Source: Pegea sp. RAD2-039
Lineage: Eukaryota; Chordata; Thaliacea; Salpida; Salpidae
Length of the DNA: 64,000 nt
Direction of reading: 5' to 3'
NCBI GenBank assembly: GCA_034620365.1
Contig: JAQGEQ010000305.1
Location: 186,001 to 250,000 of the forward strand
A program made the position numbers and the translations under genes. Within the stretch, counting starts at the first letter, position 1. Each line of letters begins with the position of its first letter. Below, piece by piece: positions 11,691-23,618 of the stretch. Under the pieces are notes generated by a model. It saw only the letters and a list, made by a program, of their open reading frames with translations. It ran no database searches and was not told the origin of the DNA.

Positions 11691-13358
11691 TTTTATTTAT
11701 AAAATAATTCTACAAAATCATTTTAATCTTTCTTTAACAAATAAAAACGAAACCTTTTCCTTAATGTAGTTTTAATTGATATCAAATTGCTTTAAAGAGT
11801 ATAGTTAGCTATTGTTTTTTAATTCAATTAAACTTTCTAAATGAATAAATAAAATGATTAAACAAATTATTTTTAAAGATAAATGTAAATTCTAAGTGAC
11901 ATAAAAAAACCGTATAAATGTGTTCTCTTATTTCCTCTTAATTTCTTTTCAATTCTTTAGAGTTATGTTACGATTAGTTTTTCAAGTTAGATCATTTATA
12001 TAAATATTATTTTCCAATTAAAGATGGCAATAAAATCTTTGAAAGTTCCTTTTTTAAAGAAATTACATTTTTTTAAGTCAGTTTTGTGGTGACTGTCTGG
12101 GCTAGTAATTAAACTGTCAAATGCAAATTTATTGCTGTGAAATGTAAAGACAGACTTTTAAATCTGATTTACAAGCAATATTTACAACGAGATTGGTGCA
12201 GATGTATTACATAACACCAGCACATAGTATCAATTGCATAGTATGTAGCCAATATGATGCAGAAACCAGTCTATAGCAATCACTTGGTTTTTAAGCCAGT
12301 AAGTATTGATCATTACATAGAAACTGATGTATAAAAGGCTATCCACTCCAACTAGTTCATAGCAACAATTTCGTTGCTACCATCTTGCATCATGCATTAC
12401 ACAGCATGCTAACTAGTATTAGCAATTTATACATAGCATAAAATGTAACAATTTAAAAACCTGATTTTCATTAAGTCTTTAGTTCTTAAAAACGTACCAC
12501 CAAATTTATTCTATAATGACATTGTTTATTTTGACAAGTCTCAACAGATTTGAAAAATATCCTTGCATCGGTTAATTTAAAATTTCTTCAAGCCTTAAGA
12601 TTTTTATTTTTTGTAAAAATTAAATAAATTTTTTAACATGAAATTATAAAAACATTTGTATTCATAAAATTACTTACTACTCGAAAAAACATTAATAAAA
12701 TTCATAACTTTGCAAATTCATTTCTCATACCTTAGTGGTTTTTTAAACAAACCTAAACTGTTTTTATTAATTTTATTAATAAAATTTGACAACAACAAGG
12801 CACTTTTTTGATTTAAACTGGAAAAAATTATTTTTTTCAAGTAAATAACGATTTCTTGAATATAAAGATAAGATTTGTAACGATTAAACAAGACATTAAT
12901 AACAGTGTTTTAGAATAAATGAAATAGAGACAGTCAGATTGTGAATCAAAACTGAAATGTCAAAAAAGGTTATACACAATTTCAAAATTTCGTTGTACAA
13001 CAAGCTGAAAAATAAGATCAAAATGTTGAGGATGTAGAAAACAATTTAATGATGAATATTTTTATAGTAAAAAGTATTTGATAATGTTTTAAACAAGTCT
13101 TTGAGGAAGTTTAGCTGGAAGTTTTGGGAGACCTAGAAAAAATAGAAGTTTATATTTAGTTTAGCAAATTGAAGGAAGAATAAAATGAAAATAAATCAAA
13201 AGTAAATCATGCATTGATTTTTTCAGCAGACAACTTTTCACGATATTACAGTCAGGATTGTAACTAAATTCAAAGCAAAACATTAAATGACCATTTTAGT
13301 GAAATTTTTCAAACATATTATTACAATAATTTATTGGTATAGTATTTTGGAAACATGA
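11691..13358. other. spacer 3' of the first DD3-3-like gene
   Basis: No gene. A stretch at about 12,100-12,450 is less AT-rich and rich in short variants of gcatagta; it looks like an old, unclassified repeat. Confidence 0.5.
13330..13335 (-). terminator. candidate polyadenylation signal of DD3-3-like gene 1
   Basis: AATAAA on the minus strand, 24 nt past the stop codon at 13359. Confidence 0.5.
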
Positions 13359-16300
13359 TTAAATTCTATTCTTAAGATACGGTATCCTCCCAGCGTTTCT
13401 TAAGAACAAAACAATGAGTATGATAAGAAGAAGAGCGACTAAAGAGCCAATTACTACAGCTGAAATAAAAATAAAAACAAATTATAAATTAGTTGTAGAG
13501 TTCAAAAGTTTTGAAAGGATAACTAAGTAAAAAATAAAATGCTTTAAAATAAAAATTTTAAATTATAAGAAAACGTAGAGATGAGAAAAATCTCAAAACT
13601 CTTATTCTCAGCAATTAAACTTAGAACTCCTCACAACTTTATCATAATTGATTATTTTTCTGTACCTGCTACATAGCCTCCATTTAAAGAAGATGTTACA
13701 ATGAAAGTGCCGCCAGAGTCACTCTGGAATCTGACGAGTCCATCTGAAATTTCATCGATCTCTAATCGATTCCATTGAGAGCTTCCTTCCATTTTGCGGT
13801 AGACATATGTGTTTTTTATCGCAGCTATTTTGTCTGTGAGTTTCATTTCAATTTGGAGTGGCTTTTTATTTGATAGGAATATCTGTAAACAAAAGGAATA
13901 CTTGTCACGTTGGTAGATTATTCCATTTCTTCAATATTGATTTTCTCGATTGCAACAAAATTTCGATTTAATCATAAACTGTCAAAAGCTTCTTCAATCT
14001 TTTGCAGAATTTTTTCGATATGTTTCAACTTTTCTAATATATTTAAAGCTACATCAGTTATATCATCTGCCAAATGCTATGTATGAGATCATCTTTTGAA
14101 CAAGTAACCTTATATCATTAATCTCAAGACACGCTTTTCGAGCTGGGAAGACTCAGTACATATTGTTTGATCTCTTAAAACATTGGAGTTGATTAGACAC
14201 CTTATCGAGTAAATTATTTATCGAGCTACACAAACATCTGAGTTTTCATCAACTTGAAACGAAATTGATAATTACGTTGTTAGACAATCATATACTGTGG
14301 TCTCTTTTGAGGTCGTGAGTTCTTTGCTTAAATAACTCATTTTTATTTGTCGTCAACCATAAAACTGGTAGACCAAATTGTGCTCTACATTTAGAGGCTT
14401 GTATAGCTTAATAGAAATAATGACAATAATACTATTGTCTTTTATTTCAATAAAAGTCTTCTTTTTCTGCTTGTTAGAAAAACTAGGTCTAAGTTTGAGA
14501 TAAACTAATCAGAAATAGTCAAAGGATTAGCGCTTGATGAATACTCAAAATGCTAAAATTTTGAAAGTTGACTAACACGATTCTTTCATTAAACTCGCTC
14601 AATTTGAATCAAACTTATTCAAAAGCTTAAACTTTGATTAAAATGACTGACTTGAGGCTCGACTGTGATGATGTTGCTAGCGTAATCCTGAACTGGTGGA
14701 GCACTTCTTTTGAGGATTGAGTGTTGTGAATCAGCAGGTTCCTCTCGCATCTCAATGTATTGACTTTCATTGAAAGTTGTCGGCAAAACCATCACGCTGT
14801 TTATTCTATGAAACAAAAACTCGTTAATTTTAATTAACGGAAACTCAATCAACGTACGAAGATTCTGATGAGACGAGCCGACCTCCTCGGCTATCCATTC
14901 GTTGACCCACAACTACAGCATCCATCACTTGTAGTTTACCTTTCTGGCTTCGATTCGAAAAGTTGTTATTTCGAGTACAAAAGTAGTGATAATCTCCGGT
15001 CCGAGTCATCTTTCGCGGTCCAAGATCGAAGTAAGTTCCTGCATCATCCAACTCATCCATGTCTCCTCCGATGTGATCTGAAAAAATTAGGTCAGTGATG
15101 AAAAGTTTGATTTTTGTAACTTAATAGGAATGAAATTGGATCTAACTTGGTGAATGGATGCTGAGGTTGATGAGATCAGCAGTAGAAAAACCAGCAAAAT
15201 CAGCTTGCCGGATATTTTCAGGATAACTTCTTCCTAACTGCCCAAAAATATTCGAAATTCCTCTTTGACCTTCATCATATTGCTGAAACAATTTGAATAT
15301 CTCAACATTTAGAACGAAGTTATCTCAAAAATCATCTTCATTTACTTCTTCTTTCAACAGAAGCATATTTGATCGATCTGTACCCCGTCGACCCTGACCA
15401 GCATTATTTTTAGGGTTGTTGTCTGATCCGGTCCATTGAACATGCACATAATCATTCTTGCTCACTTGCAACTTGTTTGGTGTAAAATCGTATTCTACAG
15501 CCGGGAAAACCTTGAAATTAAAAATAAACAAATATTTTGAAGTAAACTTCAACAAAACATTTCACGTTTAACAAGGTAAATTTTCATCTTGAACACGACC
15601 AAAAACTTTCTCAAAAATTTCCCCAAATAGTATTTAGTGGGTTAATCAGAACTTTTTCAACTTTCCCGAACTCTAACCTGGACAATGTTGCCCCGTTTGC
15701 CTCGTACATTTAGATTGTTGATCTTCGCAGATGTAGGAATATTGCTTGGTCGTTTTCTGATCTCAAATGTATGAGATCTGTAAACTCGATCAAGTTAAAA
15801 CAACGATTTGATGATAATTGGTTTTAAGAACCTGTCTTGAAAAGTTCGGCCAAATTGAGCTGTGTTTAAAGCAACTTGAAGTTTGAACTTGCTCTCATCA
15901 AATACATCAACATCAGGATCATTTGTAAGCTTGTATCCACGAGCAATTCCATCTTCAGCTTCTTCAAAACCTGAGAATTACTTGTATTTACCAATTTCAT
16001 AAATATTTTCAGAAGGTTCACCTTGACGTGACCATACATCAGGTCCATTTCCTTCTCGCCTTAATCGATTATTAAAAGAAGCGTTGGTGCTATCTCGGTT
16101 ATATTCTCCGCTAGTGATGTTGTATCTGATGCAAAGTACCAATTGGTATCAGCGAGCGTATCAGCACTTATTTGTACCTTATGCGCATAACGCAGTGTTC
16201 ACTTATGTCATTAGGAATAGTCCAATTGTAATTGGGCGTGAGACCACCAAATGTGTTCCCCAAATGATTATCACGTGAGTAGTGAGACCTCATACACTCA

Positions 16301-18304
16301 GGAGCATCGATACCATGAGGGGGGACTCGAGTCCAAACTCCAACTTTCTGTCAACATAACAGTTGATCTTATGAAGTTATAATCTTGCTGATTACTTCTT
16401 CTTCGCCTTCCAAATAAGTAAACTCTTCGCATTCAGTCTTGGTGATTGGGATGAACTTATTACGAGGAGGATTATTGTTATTCTGAGAAATATTTGTCAG
16501 TTTTTGTGTTGTCTGAAGATGAAGAATCTTTACCTGATAAAGAAAGTCTCTCCCAACATCACAATAGAAACGTTCTTTTACATTTTGACTTTCTTTTCGA
16601 TAATAATCACATCTGGAAATGTTGTTTGTAAAAACTGCAACATCCTGAAATAGAAAAGTTTAAGGCTCAGCATTCAGCTGCATTCGAACTTTAGTCGACT
16701 AATAAGTTGATAAAAAGCAGATGTTGATATTTGATGAAAGATTTTTACGAACTATTTGAATATTTTTGTGATTTTTTTCATATTTTGAAAATAATTCTAA
16801 TAATTTCAGCACATTTAGAGTACCAAAGTTATCATTTCCTTACTTGTAAAGATATATAAACAATCTACGCCTATGAATACTATCACGAAAAAATGGAATT
16901 TTTAAAATGTAATTCAACCGAATATCCGAATATCAACAAGAAATGAATTTCTTACAAGTCAGATCTTACAGGAAATATGAAAAACTAAAATAGATTTTGC
17001 TAAAGAATAAATAGATTTTCTTCTCAATGATCTTTAATAAAGAGTATTTAAAGTTTTACTACAAATTCAAAAGTCAAATAGCAAGAAATATCTCAAACTT
17101 TTTGTTCAGCTAGTATCTGAAACGTCATCACAGACACTATATGTTTGCATTCATGCAAAAAAATGCTCTGAAAGTTACCTTCCACATAGTCGGAGCCCAG
17201 TAAGGGTAATAATCTCGTTCTTCTGAGCACTCATACCCATGAGCATTTCCATTTCGATTCTGGCGGGTTCTAATTGCTCCGTTTTTAACATTCTAAATCC
17301 AATAAAAATAAAATTAGTGTTTCTGTCAGTCACATTTATTCTGCAAAGTCTCACTTGATTAGCGGTGAAAAGACCCTGGTTTCTTTCCCTCAATCGACAG
17401 TGTTTGTAGCTATAAAAGTCCTCGTGCATACCGTAGCGTTCATCAGTATTGCAGTCCAAATCTTTGCACTGAACTGGATTTCTCGGGATCGTAGAAGTAG
17501 TAGTCCCATCTCTGATTAGCTCGTTACATGCATATTGGATGATGACGTCACAATCAGTGTTTACATCGCCGCATGAGTGCTGATTAGTCCTGATCGAAAA
17601 CAAAATAAAGTTGCTTCTTTGAGCGTATATAGAAATAAAGTTAACTGTTCAATATCATTCAAAATTTAATTAAAAACTTTTTATAAAATGAATGATGTAT
17701 TCGAAAAAGTAATTTCTTTAATAATTCCTATAAAGTTAGGATTTACTGAAACTATTTTAAATTTATTTGTATAATTTTATGCGGTAATCACTAAAATATT
17801 TATAAATAATTAATAATATTTATTTGTTAGTAAATTTAACGACGAATGATTTATTGAAGCTTTATATAAACTTAATATTTTTTTCGAACATGTTCTAAAT
17901 CACATGATAAACTTAAAAGTTCATTTGTTAATGAGAAAAGCTTCAGTTTTTAAAATCGACTTGTCAGTAGCCGATGAAATGTTTTAATTAAAACTTTTGA
18001 GTTTCTATTTTTACTTACCATTGAACTTGTAATTGCGAGCCAGCTATAAAATACATACTGCCAACATTATAACCTCCACGATTATTATTTTCTGAATCAA
18101 ATAACCTCTGAGCGTTATTTCTATTTCTACCTTGTTCATTCCATCGGTTATTTGAGCCTCTATAAACACAAATAAATTATGAATCTGATTTCAAAAAAAG
18201 TCTTCTAGAAAAAAATGTCCTTACCTTGGCATATGCATGTAAATATCACATACTGAATAATTGATGATTGAAAAAAGTAATAATAAAAGACAACCAAACT
18301 TCAT
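13359..18304 (-). CDS. DD3-3-like protein 1, membrane-anchored (757 aa, 16 exons)
   Basis: Homologue of Dictyostelium DD3-3, a family also found in invertebrate animals; its function is unknown. Exons (minus): 18304-18225, 18159-18019, 17589-17355, 17292-17179, 16644-16534, 16482-16396, 16347-16178, 16125-16022, 15970-15832, 15777-15678, 15510-15346, 15282-15147, 15077-14858, 14805-14652, 13882-13666, 13459-13359. All junctions are GT-AG and the frame is unbroken. The N-terminus is a signal peptide ([19 protein letters not shown]). Landmarks are [65 protein letters not shown] and [15 protein letters not shown] region of about 200 residues follows, then one membrane helix ([19 protein letters not shown]) and a short basic tail. 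This suggests a type I surface protein. It is head to head with the second paralogue at 19,840. Confidence 0.9.
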
Positions 18305-19839
18305 TTTTAGTTAAATAACAGGTAAGAAGAATAAGCAAATTTCTATCTGTTAATATAATAATAAATTTAGATAGTAGCCGACTGAGCGATAAATAAACAT
18401 TTTTTGAAAATACTATACAGTGACTGAACTTTCGAAAAGAAGAAGTCTAAAAGACAATAAAGATTTTTAAAAGCTTATTCATATTATTTGAATTTTATTT
18501 TTCTAACGATTGAAACGCTTCAGTGATTTTAGTTTTAAATAAAAGAGCTTAATAACAAGCCCTGAAAAGAGGGTTAGTTGTAATTGAAGTTAGTATATTC
18601 AAACGTTCTCAGTTTAATCTGATACTTTAAGAAATAAACAAGTTAAATTCATCAATAGCTACCTAATATAAGTAAGAAATAATTGAAGAGAAAGCTATTC
18701 GATATTTAAGTTGAAATTATAGATATGCCCTAAAGCTATAAAAATCAGACACGGCGCTAGAAAAAGAAGGTTGAAAGAAAAAAAAAATTTTTTAATAAAA
18801 TTTCAACAGATATTAGGTAATGAAGAAAAGGTTAGTTCAGCTAATTGACAAAAGTAGCCAATTTTTAGATTAATTTTATATCCTTTACTTATTTTTGAGC
18901 TCAGATTTTTTAGACTACTCTAAAAGCGAAAGTTACTGAGCTGAATTGTTCTAAGCTTCTAACTAGTTTTATAAGCTAAACTGCGTAGTCAATTAATGAT
19001 TAAATGCTTGATGATACATAGATTTTGATTCTAAACTGTAAACTAATGATAAGATATTTATTTATGTTTTTACTTGTAATTGTTACCACTCGTGACAGCA
19101 AGAAGTGACGAAAAAAAACATGAGAGGAAGAAAAAAGTAAAAAATGACAAAAAAGGAAATGCTTCAACATTTGTCACCAAGAATGGTTCAAGTTGAATCA
19201 AGTAACAAAGTTGAAAACAACAAGCTAATCACCAGGAAATGAATTATACGAGATGATAGCTTTATTTACAGGTGAATCAGTTTACAGATGCGTATGTTGT
19301 TTAAAATCTATCTCTTTTGTCATATGGAGTCATAGTAAACCTTTATAAAGCAAAGTAGTTGTTCATTATTGATAGGTAAGGTTGAGTGACAACAAGCACA
19401 CTACTTTAATCTCAATCAGGAGTTAACTACTTGAAGTATTATTTTATGGCTAAATTTCAAATAACAACTTCATTTATGGTTTATAAGCTGTGCTAGAGAG
19501 TGACTTTTGTCAGAAAAAGATTTTTTATTTTTACTTAAAAGTTTTTTATATTATTTATAAAATTATTTATAAGTTTGTTTGATTATTTATTATTATCAAT
19601 ATTACGCTATTTATTAAACTAAACTAGTGACCAATACGTATCGAAGAAAATATTTATTGAATTTGTGTTAAGTTTTATTTTTTTGGCCTCCTTAGAGAGA
19701 CAGATGTGACTTCTTTTCACAATTAGGTTTTATTAATAATCAGAAGCACTGATATATATTACTCATTCATACTAAATATTTATTGATTATTCTAATTATA
19801 TCAACTTTCAACAGAAGGGGATTTCCCAATAAAATAGTC
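18305..19839. promoter_or_regulatory. shared upstream region between divergent DD3-3-like genes
   Basis: About 1.5 kb separate the two start codons. No reading frame is supported and no core promoter element was recognised with confidence. Arrangement alone suggests it holds both promoters. Confidence 0.35.
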
Positions 19840-22800
19840 ATGGTTTCACTTATGAATGCGATTACCTTCTGTTACATAACAGTATTAAGCTTACAGCTGG
19901 TAGCTGCAGATGTATACCTACACTCACTTCGTGGCTCTAATAATCGTGTAAATGAAAAAACGGCTACAAGACAAAATAACAACCGACTTTTTGACTCTCA
20001 AGTAACTTATCAGAAATGTCATTTATATAATTAATTTATAATGTATTTCATAAAAAGAATAATGCTCGTGGAGGTTACAATGTTGGTGACAAGACAAATA
20101 AATTTTCTAGCAATGAAAACAATCATTATCGAATGGTGAGTTGTCCATACGATTTCTCAGCTCGTTAGATTTCAACCTCATATTTTTCTAGAAATTTTTT
20201 CAAAGTGGACTTAGTGGTGATTCTGAAGTAACCATCCAATGGACAAATCAACACGGTTGTGGAAATGATAACCCTAACGACCCATTGAAACTGAATTGCA
20301 ATATGGTTCTGCAATATATGTGCCAAGATGATAATAGAAATGTTGCTCGTAAGAACACAATCGTTTGATTTAATCATATTCCAAATAATCTATAAACATA
20401 TCTGTCTCAATTGCTGCCTTTACACTGCTTTTCCCTTTTAGTTGTGAAGGAGTAACTATAGTAATAAAAACTGTATTATCAATTATTTTATGCTAGATAC
20501 ATAATATAAAAACAATTCTCATATCGAAAAGAAATTAAATCATAACTTCTACTGCTCATAAATATCATAGTTATATGTCTTAGAGCTAATAAAGAATTTT
20601 TCAGCTTTTTCCATATAATCAATCAAAACTTTTCAAAATTAATTAATAGTTTGAACAGACTTACTTGTTCTTTTAATCGCTCACTAGTTATACGAATAAG
20701 ACCATTAACTCAACTCTTTTATATTTCCAGCTGATGACTCATATACATTTCGAAATGGAGCTACCACCAAAACACAAACCCATACTACAGGCAAAGAAGA
20801 TGAAAGTGAAAACCAAGCAATCAGTCGACGAAATCAAAATGTTAGAAACGATCGAGGTCTTCATGAATCGTGGGAATGGTATGATGCTTGTTATCGACGT
20901 GAACGAAATAAAGGTATCTGATACTTGGCAAAGAATTTTTATCAAAATTGAAATGATTTTTTTTTTCTTATCTGCATTTTTCGTCAGGTCTTTTTACTGC
21001 TGATCAAGACCTTCAAGAAAATGAATTCGGTGTTCAAGCAGCCGTCGCTACTCGACAAAATCCCAACAAACAAAGATCAGGATATGAATGTGCAGAAGAG
21101 AGAGACCATTTTCCTTACTGGCACCCAACTCCTTGGACTGATATCGCTGTCTTTGCTCATAACGCAACTTGGTGCAAGTAAGTTCTCGCAACCACTAAAT
21201 TGTTAGCTTGTACTGAGACAAGTTGTGGTGAGATTTGATTTAACAAATATTTGTTATCAGATACTACGAAGAAAACAGTTTTAATGGTAAGCCTTATGGA
21301 GAATGTGTTGAAAAGTATTCTAATAATCGTCGAAAGTACTTTTCCCAATTCAACAACCCATTTGATTGTAAAGAGAATGAAGGGACGTGGACTGAATACT
21401 ACAGCTTCTTGGAGTTAGCTTCTGACAAAAAAACTGAAAGTCAGGTGAATATCAGTGAACAGAATTTCAAATATTTTATATTTGTAAATTATTTTAGTAT
21501 TCTTAAAAATAAACATTTGCAACAAATACTATTTTGTTTTTATATAAGCATAAAACATTCTGTGCACAAATAATATCTAAACTATTTTCACTTATTAATT
21601 TTACAAAACCATTTTCGTTCAGTGCAATGCAGCTAATAGCAACCAACTAAGAACGCAAGGAATAGTATACAAGTGGGGTAAACCTTATGATACCAAAAAA
21701 ATTGTTGACAGAAAAAGTATTGAAGATCAATGTTTTATACTTCCAAGAAAAATTGATTGCAAAGTAAGAAACATAAGAGATAAATATTCTCAATGAAATC
21801 TTATTTAGTAAATATCAATAAACTGTCTCTAATTCGAAAATCTATCAACCTTTTCTAACTTGCAGCCCTCTCAATGGTCGAGAGTTAATCACTTAGGTGA
21901 TGGTTTAGATGCTACTCCACTTAACTACACCTGGAAGCTTCCTCATTTTCGAAGTCTTGAACAAAAACGATGTGTGCTCCGAATCAGGTACCTAGCTCTT
22001 ATACCAACACTATCCTTGCTGTATTAGATTTACGTTCAACTATTGACATTGATTTTTATGCAAAAATTGAAATTGAAATTTTTTTTTAACCAGATACAAC
22101 ATTAGTACTGATGACTACGCACCATGGAGTACTAACTCCAGCTCTAATAAAATTGTGTAAGTTGGAAGTTTGTTGTTATTAACATAATCTTTAGTGAAGC
22201 TTTAAGTAGTTTTATTGCAACTATTTTCAAGTAAAGATTGATAGTTTCATTTTCTATACTATTAGATGACAGTTATTATAAAAAAATAATCAACTTTGAA
22301 ATAGTGGTGATGATAGTTCGCTGCAAGGTCTTATCAGGCTAAATTTTGTGATATTAAACAGAGTAGAATTTATTTTTAAAAATAAACTTCTACTAGTCAT
22401 GAGAAGGTTTTATTAATTTATAAAAATATTTTTTATTTAACTTGCAAAGTTATTACTAAGCCTCAAAAATTAAAAAACTCTTTAAATGTTTATATTTTTA
22501 CAGTGAAAACAACGTTGTTGTACAAGAGTCACCAATAGAACAAAATCCACTTGTCAACGTTGGCGCCAGGAACCAACCTTTGAGACTAGCAATCAATACT
22601 GCCCAATTTGGACGCACATTTCAGGACCGCTCCCATGTTTTCCACATCTCACCCCGTCCTAAAGGTTTGCTGAATTAAAAAAAATTAGAAATTAGAATCA
22701 GTTGTTCTGATTGTATAATTGAAGTTGAAATTGTTTTTTAATTTTCAATTAAACTCTTCATCTTGGTGTTCAACTCAGACTTGTTTATATTTCAATTTTT

Positions 22801-23618
22801 TGCATCCTAATTTGTTAGACTAATTTTAAAAATTACTAAATTAAAACTTGATTAGGTGTCGCTGATGAAGCTCGTATCATCAACTTAAATGTTCGTGGTA
22901 AAAGAGGGAACATTGTACAAACTTATCCAGCTGTAGAATACGATTTCGTACCTAAAAGACTCTCAATTAAGTCTAATGATTTAGTTCACTTCCAGTGGAC
23001 AGGTTCTAACACCCATAATAACAGTAAGCCAGTAAAGTCATCAAAATGTCATCAAATGAAAATATGATGTAATTTGAAGACGCTCCTGGAGGAGATGGTC
23101 AAACAGGAAGTGCAGGTGAAGGAAAAGCAGGTACTGATCGAAGTAACATCTTAGAATTGGGTAATCCATCAGAAAACTTCCCGAGAGCATTTGAAATAGA
23201 AACGATGTTCTCAGGTTTGTGAACTTAATTTTCAATCAAACTTTTAGAATTTGAAAACTTATTTATCAACTTTTGAAAGGAATGACAGTACATTGGAATA
23301 GTGTTGAAAAAGTTGTTGATAAAAAAGATATTGCTATCCAAATGGCATCGAGCGCTTATTACAGGTCAGCTAAATATTTATAAATCAGTTTCATTACAAA
23401 ATTTACAATTATGTCAACTTTACAGTTGTGCTCGATCAGCTACTTGTCAAGGTGATTCTATCGATAAAAAATCTCCTCTGAATCCCACCATCGATCAAGC
23501 ATCACCTTCATATGCTGGACTTATAGCATCATTTAAAAAAGGGACTTATCATTATGTTTGTACTCGTAACAACAACTTTACCAACAGAAGTCAAAAAGGC
23601 TGCATTGTTGTTTCATAA
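19840..23618 (+). CDS. DD3-3-like protein 2, secreted form (673 aa, 14 exons)
   Basis: Paralogue of the gene at 13.4-18.3 kb. Exons: 19840-20001, 20058-20135, 20192-20348, 20731-20913, 20988-21177, 21261-21444, 21623-21763, 21866-21987, 22094-22156, 22504-22664, 22856-23023, 23080-23214, 23280-23364, 23426-23618. The start [13 protein letters not shown] gives a signal peptide ending before [13 protein letters not shown]. Matching landmarks are [12 protein letters not shown], YPFxYW-type [45 protein letters not shown] and [14 protein letters not shown]. The frame then ends after six residues (CIVVS, stop), so the ~200-residue extension and membrane helix of paralogue 1 are absent and the product should be secreted. 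Many intron positions agree with paralogue 1. The first intron has a weak acceptor (aaaaag). Confidence 0.88.
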
